Assembly: GCA_036873755.1 (NCBI GenBank)
Contig: JAVTVY010017181.1
Span: 1-64,000 of the forward strand
Length of the DNA: 64,000 bases
Source of the DNA: Hanleya hanleyi
Taxonomy: Eukaryota > Mollusca > Polyplacophora > Lepidopleurida > Hanleyidae
Reading direction: 5' to 3'
The notes beneath the pieces are model-generated. The model saw only the letters and a program-made list of their open reading frames with translations, ran no database searches and was not told where the DNA came from. Position numbers and translations under genes: made by a program. This document shows, in pieces, positions 43,469-53,779 of this stretch (its first letter is position 1; each line of letters begins with the position of its first letter).

Positions 43469-43770
43469 AATATGTTATGTTTGCATGGTGTATAGATAAA
43501 GTTCGACAATTCACAATCACAACTATAGCCTCCTGACGTGTATAAATTCCAGTCAAACTCCTTGACAGCATTGGTGTAATTGTATATTTTGGTGGCTATA
43601 GATTTGCAAGGAGGTTCTGTGAACTTGAAATAGTTTGGTACAGCGTTGCGTACCTCTCGATCATTCAGGATTCGAGGTAAATTAATGATGTCCAGTCCTT
43701 TATCTAAGTAGTTGAGTTTCAAGAAAAGCCGATCTTGAGATGTTTCGATTATGTTCACTGGACGATACAA
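43465..43770 (-). pseudogene. Linker ORF between GIY-YIG and RT, out of frame with RT
   Basis: Reads SQDRLFLKLNYLDKGLDIIN, LPRILNDREVRNAVPNYF and CDCELSNFIYTPCKHN before running off frame. The GH-VTGDL join expected next lies in the RT frame. It is the N-terminal RT extension; the frameshift looks like a duplicated 5-nt AACAT. Confidence 0.7.
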
Positions 43771-43860
43771 TCGAAAATACGCTATATCTTGACATACTTT
43801 ACTGATTTTTGATGGTATTATATTTCCTGAAGACGCAGATTGTTGTATATCTCTGGCTAT

Positions 43861-44620
43861 TTATTTTAAAGCTCTCAGAGGTAACGCATACAAAACTGTA
43901 CGTAAGCTATGTATACTATTGGGTGCGTTAGTTAAACCCACTAAGTAATTTAAAGTGATATGATCGTGAATCATCGAACTATTAAACTTTCGCCAACCAT
44001 GGCTGCGTTGTCTCCGTTGATGGGGTTTAAATAGTTGAGTAATGTTGGATATATTTGAACGGCGGTTTGTAGCATTGCCGAACCCACTGACATTATCATT
44101 TAAACCAAACGGAAACACTGACCCAAGTTCTAGCATCCAGAATTATTCCCGCTCTCGGATTTTTCTCTCAAATCCAAAGGGGGAATCCTTAATAGATGGA
44201 TAGACGACGTCTATGATCTGAATACTGAAGTTATCCCAGCCATGGTCGGATCCAGAAAAATGTCTACCTATAAGCAATTGCTTTTTCCTAACGGATTTTC
44301 TGTGACCGTTCACCCTAAGATGGAGTCTTTGGGTGATCTTGCCAACATACTGTTGACCACACTTCTTACAGGAAACTAAATAAATACAGCTTGTAGTAGA
44401 ACAACTAAGATCAACATACGAGTTAACAGAATATGAGTTACCAGTTAACGCGGAACTAAATGAAGCTGACGTATTAAAGAGTGGGCACGTGAGACATCCA
44501 CGATGTCCACATTTAGAAATATTGAAATTATTACATGTAGAATTCGGTGCTAAACAATCATCAAGCGCAATATTACAAGGTTTGATGTCGTGGCCTTGCT
44601 TTGCTGTCAGAAATATATGT
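43861..44620 (-). pseudogene. GIY-YIG/Cys-rich N-terminal region of the Penelope-like element
   Basis: Minus-strand frame from about 44,612: AKQGHDIKPCNIALDDC, then KCGHRGCLTCPLF (Cys/His motif), CIYLVSCKKCGQQYVGKITQ (the GIY..YVG pair of the nuclease), RLHLRVNGHRKSVRKK and HFSGSDHGWDNFSIQIIDVV, ending IRERE then TAA then FWMLELGSVFPFGLND. The in-frame TAA is at about 44,137-44,139; the FWMLELG frame runs on to 43,861. A further frame break lies near 44,615. GIY-YIG nucleases nick DNA; this copy could not make the full protein. Confidence 0.75.
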
Positions 44621-44734
44621 CATTTGGATTGAGAAAGGTCTTAGTGCATTTCGAACTATTAGAGACTCGCACTAACGTTCCTCGGGTCTGTCTTAATATT
44701 ATTTCTTTGTATTGTATCCATTATGAGTGTTGGG

Positions 44735-44796
44735 TGTGCAGGGGCCCGGCTTCGGGGACAACGTGTCCACCAGCAGAATCCAGGCATACACAGGTT
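44735..44796 (-). promoter_or_regulatory. Hammerhead-like 5' fold of the Penelope-like element
   Basis: On the minus strand: CTGTGTATGCC, then CTGCTGGTGG, stem GGACA-CGT-TGTCC, CGAAGCC, GGGCCCCTGCACAC. The outer strands GTGT and ACAC pair. Layout (outer helix, CUGNUGN box, short hairpin, CGAARC box, outer helix) copies a type-I hammerhead ribozyme, a motif reported in Penelope-like elements. The core here reads CUGGUGG instead of CUGAUGA and has no NUH triplet, so self-cleavage is doubtful. Confidence 0.45.
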
Positions 44797-44884
44797 AAAA
44801 TTACAAGCGTCTAGTCCGTCATTCACATGGTTGCTTTTTAGTCGCCAGACGTCGTCAGTTTTACCATCTCTTGCATGTCGCTCC

Positions 44885-45290
44885 AATTTATTACCTGTAT
44901 ATGGTAGGATTCTGGTGGGGGACTGTTAGTCCCGGAGACTCGCCCACTGTACATGTCATTCGACAAATAAATGTAGGTTTATTGTTCTGGTGGGACATTT
45001 GAGCCCTACGATGTCGGAAATTACAGGTTAGTTGTTCTGGGTATTCTTGCATTTTGAGACGTGTACTCCATCAGACGCCCACGATGCTCATCCATTAACA
45101 TCAGATGAGTTATTTGCTTGCGCTGATCTGTCATCACAGATCTCGAGCTAGCGTATCTAATTCCGCTTAAGTCGGTGATACTTCATAGTCTCCACGTGAA
45201 CATCTGCAATAAAAGCGCGACTGAGATACTAACGCTACGTCCGAGGATCCACCGTATTCTCGGGTATGAATCTGAGGTGCAGAGGGTAGC
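44885..45290 (+). mobile_element. Non-autonomous Penelope-like repeat (family F), copy 3, head-to-head with the Penelope element
   Basis: 5' block CCTGTATATGG..CTGGTGG, GGGACT-GTT-AGTCCC, GGAGACTCGCCC (44,894-44,947) and a 3' block CTAATTCCGCTTAAGTCGG, CATCTGC-AATAAAAGC-GCGACTG and GAGATAC (45,156-45,230). Stretches resembling each other flank it (44,828-44,880 and 45,307-45,365; GTCGTCA core), perhaps from tandem or pseudo-LTR structure. No ORF. Confidence 0.6.
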
Positions 45291-45711
45291 TTTACTTTGA
45301 AGTCAAATGGTTGTTTTTTATTCGCCGGGCGTCGTCAATTGTTCCCACCTCTTGCATATCAGGTCCAGTCTTCTTTTTTTGGACGAGAGAGAAAAACACA
45401 CTGACCTTCGTATATATTCATTTAAGACTACAATATCAGCATCTAGCCGGTGTATACTATATAGTGTTTATTCCTTTATTCTTTCTGGAATTTCTAATTA
45501 ATAAATCCTCCGTCTGCGAGGTCTTTACAGCGCAAAAAAATGAACTATATGCCACAGGGACTGCAGTCTGTTCACAAATGGAATCGAGTGTAACCATCGG
45601 TGCAATTGCCGTTCGTTAGGTTGTCAACATAATAGACAAACAGCATAATGTATTGTCTTCGTTCGATACTCTCCAAACCAGATAGTAATATGTCAGTTTA
45701 TCGAAACTTAC

Positions 45712-45849
45712 TTGTTTGACAGTTGCATCCTATCCATCCTGTCTGGCAGCCGCCTGACGAACAGACCCCAGTTACACTGTTACACGTGGACTGCATAGCA
45801 CAGTGACAGATTCCAACACAATCCGCATCAAAAGTTCCAGATGAACAAG
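45712..45849 (-). CDS. EGF-like module exon (MEGF/scavenger-receptor-like)
   Basis: 138-nt minus-strand exon, acceptor ATCAACAG and donor GTAAGT, symmetric phase 1-1. Encodes CSSGTFDADCVGICHC, then CNSVTGVCSSGGCQTGWIGC and NCQT: eight-Cys laminin/MEGF-type spacing with G.C..GW.G.NC end. One exon per EGF module in phase 1-1 is the usual architecture of MEGF10/11- and SREC-like receptors, which are strongly expanded in molluscs. Extracellular; ligand unknown. Confidence 0.75.
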
Positions 45850-45859
45850 CTGTTGATGC

Positions 45860-47786
45860 ATTGAAGAAAATAATACTTGAATTAGTTAAAAAAAAACGAT
45901 TATGGATACAGGTATATACAAGTTGACCTTGGACAACTGTCACCACACAATGTTGTTCCTGGACAGCACTACACCAGAATCTGTGATACACTAAGATAGT
46001 GTAATCCAAAAATAACGAAAACGCTGTTATACGATCACTTTCTAAATGACACAACATATCTTCCGATATTATTTCTGAAATTTCCCATAAAGATATTTAC
46101 CACGATAAGTCGCTTGGGATTATATTTCGAAGGTACCCGACCATATTTCTAATAGTCTCCTTTGCCCTAAAGCAGATGGAACATCACTACGCCAGCGTGC
46201 TTCGGCTGTTGTAAGTCCGCAAACTAAGTGCACATGTCTGACACTGTCAGAAGTGCTTAGAATGACGGGATTAATCAATAAACTGCATTATTTGCTGTGA
46301 ACGTTTGGGCACAGAAAACCTATCAAATATTTTGTTTAGTGCACTCCGAACACCGATCGCTTGAATTGGAAGCTGCGATGACGTCAGCTCATTTCTGCCC
46401 TTCTTTTACTCTGATTGACCGTGATTCCAAGCGTCAGACACTAACAGTCGGTACTCAGATCACCGACCGTTTGAACTAGCTTGGGTATCTGTCAGAGGAT
46501 TCAGAAAATAAAACGTGAAAACGTAAAATTGGAAAGGCGGTTGTTCCGAGCGTTGCTATGCAATGACGTCGCCATAGCATTCTGGCGCCAGTGTTAACTT
46601 TTGATATTAATATAAAACCATCATCATAACTGCGAAATCACATACATATACAATCGAATGGCCGAAAACAACACGCAGAACAAAAAAAAAACATACAGCG
46701 ATTTTCCTTGTTTCGAACAAGTAGATGCTCGGCAATTGCTACTGGGCACAATATTTGACGTTGTAATATATGCCTTGATTCTTCCAGACTATCAGTGAAG
46801 ATAGCGATAAATATGCTGCATTTTAGCAGCATTGATTTTCTACTTCCTGGCCAAACTTCCAATTTCGAATCTGTGAATTGCCTACGGTCAATATATTTGT
46901 AAAAAAAATTTTGCCTTCTATCTTTCTCGGAGGAAAACCACGTCAGCCATGCATAATTATTCCTTGCACAGATAACACAATTAAACTGAACATCTGCTTT
47001 AAACGAAATTTGAATCCCGCAGAATGGAGCATCTAACCGCTGATTCTCCTTTTCCAGAAAACCAAGGAAAGGACCTCCATCGCAGCTTCATCATTCAACA
47101 TGGTGCTGAAATGCGATTCGGAAACTAAGAAACGGACATGCATAAATTTCGCATAAAATAAAACTAATTCCAAGAGGGTTATTGACTTGGTCTTTAGGTG
47201 GCAGGCTACTTAATATTTCTACTTCAATTTTATGCTAAAAACGTGACAAATTTCCGTTCCGCATTTACGAATCTGACCGACAAACTTAATCCAAGCATAG
47301 CCACGGAATGCAAATCTTTGTTAGCTCGACGTAGGTCGAAATACAAAAGAAGTACGGTATTCTCTATACACAGGTTTACGCTTTTTTGAAAGACCATTAA
47401 TTGTATTTTTTAACCATGAAGGTTGATATTTTCGCCCCCACGTATCACATCATAATGAAGCCTCGAATCTAGACTGACCCGCCACTGGGAAAGATTCGGA
47501 GCTGAGAAAACCACTGTACTAACAAGAAAATAAAAGATAAATAGAAGGTAAATAAATGAAGGTGGTACCAGGTATGTAAGGCCTTCAGTATGCTCGCATG
47601 AGAAGTTAATCTACAGCTAAATATCTGTTGATGGGCCCATGCGATTCGTATTGCTAACAATCTAATTTCTTTTATCAACATCTTTGATGCTCCATAGCTC
47701 CATAGTTTATTTAAGCACATTGAATTTCTGTCTGAATATATTGTCATACATTACAATTGTATAGTGTTTGTTCTATATCAAAAGGG
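45860..47786. other. Stretch without a recognised gene, likely intron
   Basis: No protein-like frame on either strand. It lies between two minus-strand EGF exons (45,712 and 52,923) and is therefore probably intronic if those belong together. Confidence 0.5.
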
Positions 47787-48148
47787 TATAAGAAAAATAA
47801 CAAAAAAATCTTCTCAACTTTCTACATCATTATATTCCGACTGTAGTTTCGAACGTAATGTTCTTCTCAAGAAATACTGTTTTCAAATGACAGACTGGTA
47901 TATATACAAATACATGGCACAACGGTCGCTAGATATACAAATACATGGCACAACGGTCGTATGACAGACTGGTATATATACAAATACATGGCACAACGAT
48001 CGCTAGATATACAAATACATGGCACAACGGTCGTATACCAGTCTGTCATTTGAAAACAGTATTCCTTGAGAAGAACATTACGTTCGAAACTGCACTCAGA
48101 ATATAATGATGTAGAAAGTTGAGAAGGTTTTTTGTTATTTTTCTTATA
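47787..48148. mobile_element. 362-bp foldback element with internal direct repeats
   Basis: Inverted arms of ~115 bp with a few mismatches: TATAAGAAAAATAAC..TTTGAAAAC/TGACAGACTGGTATA from 47,787 and the reverse from 48,148. The centre holds four copies of ATACAAATACATGGCACAAC in two ~72-bp units. Both sides carry TCAAAAGGGTAT (47,778-47,789 and 48,184-48,195), but the right one lies 35 bp outside the arm. Non-coding; the short ORFs are repeat read-through. Confidence 0.8.
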
Positions 48149-48239
48149 TTACTGCTCCACGCCAGCAAACTTCTTTTTTTACCTCAAAAGGGTATTATTT
48201 AGTTATATTTTTAGTTGGTGGAAAATTGGTCTGGTGTTG

Positions 48240-48490
48240 GAGTAGCTACAACTATAAATATACTGTTTGGCTGTTAAAATTACATGATTTAATAATGTAT
48301 ATTCCAACGGTAACCCAAACATTTCTAGTAAAAGTTTCCTTATTCAGATTCAAGCCAAATTTGCACGAACGAAGCACCCAATTTCCTAGTTCTCGCCATA
48401 GAGTTTTGATAGAAGTGCAATATAGGAACAAGTGTTTAATAGTTTGCTCCTCATTTTTCACAAAATATGCATTTTTAATCTTCTGAAACT
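48240..48490 (-). pseudogene. L1/Tx1-like LINE C-terminal fragment
   Basis: Minus frame reads AYFVKNEEQTIKHLFLYCTS, then IKTLWRELGNWV. The E.T..HLF..C......W..L..W pattern is the C-terminal zinc-knuckle-like region of L1/Tx1-type LINE ORF2. Possibly the same decayed LINE as the RT pieces at 49,740-50,330. Confidence 0.55.
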
Positions 48491-48665
48491 TTCATTTGTA
48501 TTGGTGTTCGTTTTGTTGCCAGGATTCTGTGTGTAATCATAAATTTACACAGATGAACAGATTATTTGTTCGTGTTAATACTATCGCCTGGATGACTCAA
48601 AATATCCATTCTTGCATAAATTTAATGTTCCACATTTTTGTTTCTATTGTACATGATTATGTTGC

Positions 48666-49035
48666 AGGACAGTCCCGAGATAGAACTCTTTGGTCATGAA
48701 AGGCGCGAAACGACGTCATTGCCCACGTGACCTCGGACCAAATTTAGGCACCGGGTAATGCTTTAATATTGGCTTGCGGCAAAAACCTGAAAATAAGTAA
48801 AATTGTGGCTTTCAAAATACTGAAAATCCAGAACAAGGACTTTGAAGATGTTATTGTCTCGGAGTTAAATAGACATTTGTAAACGGTCATCGCCTGTAAG
48901 ACTCCGTGAATAAGATTATACAGCATTTCCAATGTTAAGAAATGATTCGTTGCCTAACATCGGCGTGACGTCACATGGATAAGGCGGTCGTTTCGCGCCT
49001 TTTGCGGTAAGAGGGTTCCATCTCGGGACTGTCCT
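48666..49035. mobile_element. 370-bp MITE with GGACAGTCCCGAGAT ends
   Basis: AGGACAGTCCCGAGAT(A/G)GAAC at the left and its inverse at the right (49,012-49,035). AAGGCGCGAAACGAC is also repeated inverted inside the ends. It contains GTGACGTCAC (about 48,963-48,972), a CRE-like palindrome. No ORF, no clear target duplication. Confidence 0.7.
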
Positions 49036-49380
49036 ATTGAATATCGTTCATGCCATTTGTTTTCGTTGTAATTAGAATATGGACGTACTTCGATTTCGAT
49101 CCCATTTGTTTTATACTTTTGGGGTCAGGCTGTCTGGAGTATAACCCATGCAGATCTCATGACAGCATCCTCCCAGTTTTCATCATATTGAGTACTTTTT
49201 TGATATGGCGGAGAGGGCAAGTCGTTTTGATTTGGTCGGTCGTTGGCAAGGTATGCTTTACATTTTTTTGAAAATGATTCGCATTACTCTCGCACAGTCG
49301 AAGAACGTCCATTTTAGATTATATTTTAGTTTTAGATATTAAAAACTATAAATTGTGTCTGACCATTCAGGAGGTCTTTT

Positions 49381-49429
49381 ATATAGAGAAGTTTGTTGAA
49401 TGCATATATAGAGAAGTTTGTTGAATGCA
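49381..49429 (+). repeat. 25-bp tandem duplication
   Basis: ATATAGAGAAGTTTGTTGAA plus TGCAT repeats at 49,381 and 49,406 without difference over 24 bases. Confidence 0.85.
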
Positions 49430-49739
49430 CATATTTTTTTTATCTTCATAGTGATTGCTGGTGTAACATTCTGTAATGACGTATTGGACCTCGAACTATT
49501 ATACATTTTACAGCAAAATGACTTGTTGGACTTTAATCGTGTGTATGTATAATGTATTTTTGTGAAATTCTAACGCTTCTAATTGTGTAAAAAATTATTC
49601 TTCTTTACATATTTGTTAATTATACATACGAATGTTTTTATGTATGCGGCTTTTTCTAACACAGAACCCTGAATTTGCAAGCGGATCAAGTGCGATTGGC
49701 AATTTTATCAGCATTTATTCCAGATATTTTACAGAAATA

Positions 49740-50330
49740 TATGCATAGAAAATTTTAGGAACTGCCTCTGTCTACAGACTCTTGGAATGATACTTCATTC
49801 CCATCCAGTACGTCTTGCGTATCGTCTGTGTACTGTCTCAATACCATTTATTTTAATTCCTTTAAATTTACGATTTTGTCTAATTCTGATGCTCAATAGT
49901 TCCGCACATGTAATGAAAATTTGAGATGAGAGAGTCCCTTGTCTGCAACCTCGTTGTATTTGCAAAATTGTGTAGTACGTCGTTATGAAAAAAGACGAAC
50001 CCATCGTTGGATATAGAGCTCCCCACGCTTAAAAATCATGAGATTCCATAATAAAATCATGGGACCTGTGATAAAACGCTTTTTGCAGAATCTATATGCA
50101 AACAGATTCATGGGAAAACTCTATTGTTTAAGAATTCTATTGTTTCTTAAGCGTTTCTCATACACTGGAAAAATATGTTCACCAATAAACGACCCATAAG
50201 GAAACATTTCCGATCTTTCGTTATTATGGCTTGGAGTACTGATTTTATTTTGTTAGCTATACAAGCTGACATCGTTTTGCATGTAGTATTCAATACAGAC
50301 ATTGCCCTCCTTTCCCTTCAATGGTCATTG
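49740..50330 (-). pseudogene. L1/Tx1-like LINE reverse transcriptase fragments
   Basis: Upstream frame: MSVLNTTCKTMSACIANKIK, SVLQAIITKDRKCFLMGRLL (the RPISLLNTTYKI..ACIANRIK region). Next frame: IQRGCRQGTLSSQIFITCAE, LLSIRIRQNRKFKGIKI (the RGCRQGDPLSPYLFI motif). Then QYTDDTQDVLDGNEVS after a frameshift (YADD changed to YTDD). Typical L1/Tx1-type RT; several indels. Confidence 0.75.
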
Positions 50331-50539
50331 TCTATTTTTTGGAGGCTTCGGTAGTCATACCCGTATGTTTATGTAATGGAGAGTACCACAGACTCATAAC
50401 CGACGTTTTGGATTGGAGAATTAGATATCCCACTTCCTTCCAGAAAACAATGGGTATATAATTCGATAGATATATAGTCGCTTGGTGTATTGCTGACATT
50501 AGTTAAGACTACTCACAATCAAATGAGGAGTGAGTAGTA

Positions 50540-50756
50540 GGGGTTAACGTCGTTTCCAACCTTGTTACAGTCATGTCACGACGGTGCCTACATGTGCCAG
50601 AAGACGAGAGTGCTCACTGTTCCTATTACCCTGGACATTGATCAGCCCAGCCACTACAGCAGCCGGTCACCCATCCAAGTATCGACCGAGCTTAACGCTG
50701 CTTAACTTCGGTGATCTGACTAGAACCCGTCTGTCCAACGCTATAAGCCGTACCGG
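50540..50756 (-). repeat. 5S rRNA-derived sequence, probable SINE
   Basis: On the minus strand, 50,756 to 50,659 aligns with animal 5S rRNA: GTACGGCTTATA, TTCTAGTCAGATCACCGAAG, TTAAGCAGCGTTAAGC, TACTTGGATGGGTGACCG. These cover the internal control region (A box, intermediate element, C box) for TFIIIA/Pol III. The 3' end of 5S is replaced by unrelated sequence (GCTGGGCTGATCAATGTCC onward), as in SINE3-type elements. Not a functional 5S gene, given substitutions and the missing 3' arm. Confidence 0.7.
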
Positions 50757-51204
50757 GATAGGATAATAGACATGGCAGGCCGTTACTGCACATGGTGTTG
50801 GTTTACTACGTTTGGGGGTGACCAAGGTGCGAGCAAGGTGACTGATTGTATGAAGAAATGTTGGTGATCGTCACACGACCCTCGGATGTTTATTTGGTCG
50901 TGAGACCAAACTATGGGTCTTGGCTTGTTGGTCGACCAATGTACATCCCGGATGTTGCTGTTGGTGTGTACTTCCTATATTATTGGCCTCGTTCTTCTCG
51001 GCTTCTTGGTTCCGTCTCGAATCCCAGACAGGACTGTCAAATTCGGCACTGATGAGAGTATTTATAAATTCACATCTAAAACACAGCTCGATCAAGTTCT
51101 GCTCGTTCATTCGACAAGTTTACCAACAATATGGTGTTTTTGTGATTTTTGGTTTCACCAGGTATAGATGCATCCGCCGAAAGCTTATTGGTCAGTATAT
51201 GATG

Positions 51205-51480
51205 GCAGTCTTCAATTATTCTAAATATCAAATTCCTATCGCTGATCAGTATTCTTGATACATATGATTATCTTAAAACAAATTCATTATCCAGAGAAAT
51301 TTTGTATCTCAGTCACGCTTTTCATACGAATGCCATGCATATCTTGAAGTGTATGGGAATTATACGGCCCTCTTGCACGATACGATCGTATTGTTCCATT
51401 AGCGTGCCATACATATCACGAAATTTGAGCAATTTTGGGTTTTACAATGTTCTCTATCCACGGCCCGGGAGCTTGAATTT
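51205..51480 (-). mobile_element. Diverged Penelope-like 3' end, copy 5
   Basis: ATATCAAATTCCTATCGCTGA, TATCTCAGTCACGCTTTTC, TATACGGCCCTCTTGCACGA and CATATCACGAAATTTGAGCA follow the order of the 60,580-60,860 copy, including the RT C-terminal codons. The hairpin partner is lost (ACGAATG instead of GTGACTG). An older insertion or another subfamily. Confidence 0.65.
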
Positions 51481-52922
51481 ATTACCCCTCTCTAATCGGT
51501 GAAGTGACTTTCTAACGAAACTACCTCGTTTTTATCGCATTTATAATATTTGGAAGTGCATATCCTTGAATCTGCTTACGTATCGATCTGTCAATTCATT
51601 CAGGGCTGTTTTTTGTCATGACTTTCTGAAAATTAATTTTAAAATTGTATCGGATAACCTTTGATCTTAGGTTATTCAGTATCAATGTTCGCAGTTTCAG
51701 TTAAGATGCGTAACCAATGCGATTTTATATCGGTTTTGTGTATAGATTAAATATTTTGGACCTCTACAGCTGTCTTTTACATATTTACATCTTAACTGCA
51801 CAAGGTATATTTCTATGGTGCATAATAAATATAACACATATAATACGCATGTATGTTCAGAGATAAAAAATATCATGGAGAAGAAACATTGATGTACCAT
51901 ATGTATCATGCCTGGTGTAACTTTACTCCCAAAACCGATGGATGTTTATCTCCACAACATTATGTAGGGAAAACTATGTCAGGTAAAAAATACTTACTGA
52001 AATTTTCATGCCAAAAACTGATTCATGGGCAACGGAACTACAGATAATTCATCCAAATTTAGTTTTCATGCAGCTCTCCTTATCTGGTCAACATAGGCCT
52101 CCAGTATCCGATTCTGTATATATTCTGTGCAAAACCATATCATGATGACCGAATGACCTACATAATTTACCCAACCAAATAAATTATATTTTTCTCTACA
52201 CTGTAGACATAAATATTCCACACCAATACATTGCTAGTAATCTATCATTTGCAATTGAAGCAACAGATATGGATGCATTGACTCAAGTTTCCAACCACAT
52301 CTCCTGTGTTTGGAAGACAGAACGGTTACTACATAAACAAAACCAGCCAATCATATTGCACAATGTAGACAATAGCCCATACAAATAGTTATACATGAAT
52401 ATCATAACGGCAGTATTTGATGGAGGAGATGTTGGTCCACGCCCTGGGGTAGTTATAGCCTACCCAATAGTTTTCATTTTATTCGAAATTGGTCTACTTC
52501 TAGTCAAATTATACAATTTTCTCGTCCAAACTTTCACATGGTTTGTCATGGTCATGATCCGGATAGATGTAATGTTTTTGTTATGTCATTTTCTGTGTAC
52601 ACAGCTTGAAATCGGAAAACCTACACACATGTACAAGGGACGGTTCGGAACAAATCAATAGCCCAAATACATACCGTCATAATAATACAGTTTGTGCAGC
52701 ATCTAAATCAGTATCTGTAGACTTGTGATTGTTACATCTACCCTCGTTCACTACCAACCCATGTTTCAGTCCCCCCTCCCCCCTCCCCCCTCCAACGTTG
52801 ACGGATGCGTCACAAAAAAATCCATACTGAGGGATGAGTTGTGGTTCATCCTAAAATAAGTCCATTTTCTGTTGATGGACTGGGATTCAATAATTGATAC
52901 AAAGCACCAAATGTTTAAATAC
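51481..52922. other. Stretch without a recognised gene, possible intron
   Basis: No coding signal. C-rich tract CCCCCCTCCCCCCTCCCCCC at about 52,771-52,791. Immediately upstream (minus-strand downstream) of the EGF exon at 52,923. Confidence 0.45.
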
Positions 52923-53060
52923 CTTGTTTACACAGGTTTCCATTCCAACCAGGGTCACAGCTTGGACAGTGGCCGTCGATATGGTTACAGAAAGAGTTCC
53001 CTCCCTTACAAGCTCCACAGGTCTGCAGGCATTCACTACCGTATGTACCATCGTCACATT
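52923..53060 (-). CDS. EGF-like module exon (MEGF/scavenger-receptor-like)
   Basis: 138-nt minus-strand exon, the same length as the exon at 45,712, with acceptor TATTACAG and donor GTATTT, phase 1-1. Encodes ECDDGTYGSECLQTCGACKG, then GNSFCNHIDGHCPSCDPGWN and GNLCKQ. The eight-Cys MEGF module with DGTYG.EC start and DPGW.G..C end is characteristic of molluscan MEGF-like proteins. Likely the same gene as the 45,712 exon, 7 kb downstream. Confidence 0.8.
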
Positions 53061-53779
53061 CTGTAATAGATCAGCAAGGTTATAGCAAGAGATAGTCTGG
53101 GCGCCTAATATTCATAGCGCTGCCGATTAACACTTCGTGATATGCAATCTGCAACATCGTCCACACTTCGGAGCTCGTCTTGGAAACATTGAGTGGTTAC
53201 ATTCAGTCAGAGTTTACGCGCATTCTGAATATGGCAATAATGTGTCATGATAATTTTTCGAAACAGTAGGTGATCGATACTTGTTCAAATTCCAGCTGCA
53301 GTTTCCAGTATAACGATATTTTGATCTGAGCATCGCGAATAGAATTTTGACCACGTGTATATATCAGAATATCGAGGTAAGAATCATCCCTACAGACGAA
53401 TTATTGTAGGTTTTTACACATATGAGGCTCGCGTGTTAGCTTTTAAGCGGGGGGGGGGGGTAAGGGGTATTTTCGTACTCCGTTTGGGGTAATTTTCATT
53501 ATCCGTTCTCAGTTCTGAGGAAAACTGATTTTGCGTACACACGTTCTGGACGTATTCCACGTTCACCGTAGTTTCCTATTTTTAATTCTCTGTTCTCTGG
53601 TCCACCAAGTTATAATTTTGCGTTCCTCGTTTTGTGAGATTCGTTATTTACGTTCCCGTCCACACCGGCACTCTAAATTGCTTGCCTGCAAGAGGGGACG
53701 CAACTCTAGCGGATCAGCTTTTCTGTGTGCGTCGAAACAACCTTGTTGTGGAGAATGACGTGATCATGAATGCAACAAC
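53061..53779. other. Stretch between a minus-strand exon and a plus-strand gene
   Basis: No reading frame of interest. A G10 run lies at about 53,451-53,460. The last ~130 bp before the ATG at 53,780 are richer in CpG and would hold the promoter/5' UTR of the plus-strand gene; no TATA box is evident. Confidence 0.4.

Larger units (their letters stand above)
40833..44800 (-). mobile_element. Penelope-like retroelement with N-terminal GIY-YIG, nearly full length
   Basis: Minus-strand order: 5' fold (44,796-44,735), Cys-rich GIY-YIG region (44,620-44,100), linker ORF (43,770-43,465), RT ORF (43,468-41,825) and a ~400-bp 3' region ending GACTAGACGCTTGTAG at 40,833. Canonical Penelope elements carry GIY-YIG after the RT; the reverse order is that described for the Chlamys/Naiad PLE lineage, and the CCHH-type motif before GIY-YIG agrees. 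A 24-bp piece of the 3' terminus (GTGAATGACGGACTAGACGC and on, 44,826-44,800) directly precedes the 5' end, as expected for tandem/pseudo-LTR insertion. A 591-bp MITE splits the 3' region. Confidence 0.8.

Noticed and set aside
47880..48040. CRISPR-like regular repeats
   Set aside because: Only four near-identical repeats arranged inside an inverted-repeat element in a eukaryotic genome, with unequal spacing and no variable spacers.
50584..50766. Functional 5S rRNA gene
   Set aside because: The 3' third of 5S is missing and the 5' end is substituted; only the internal control region is well kept.
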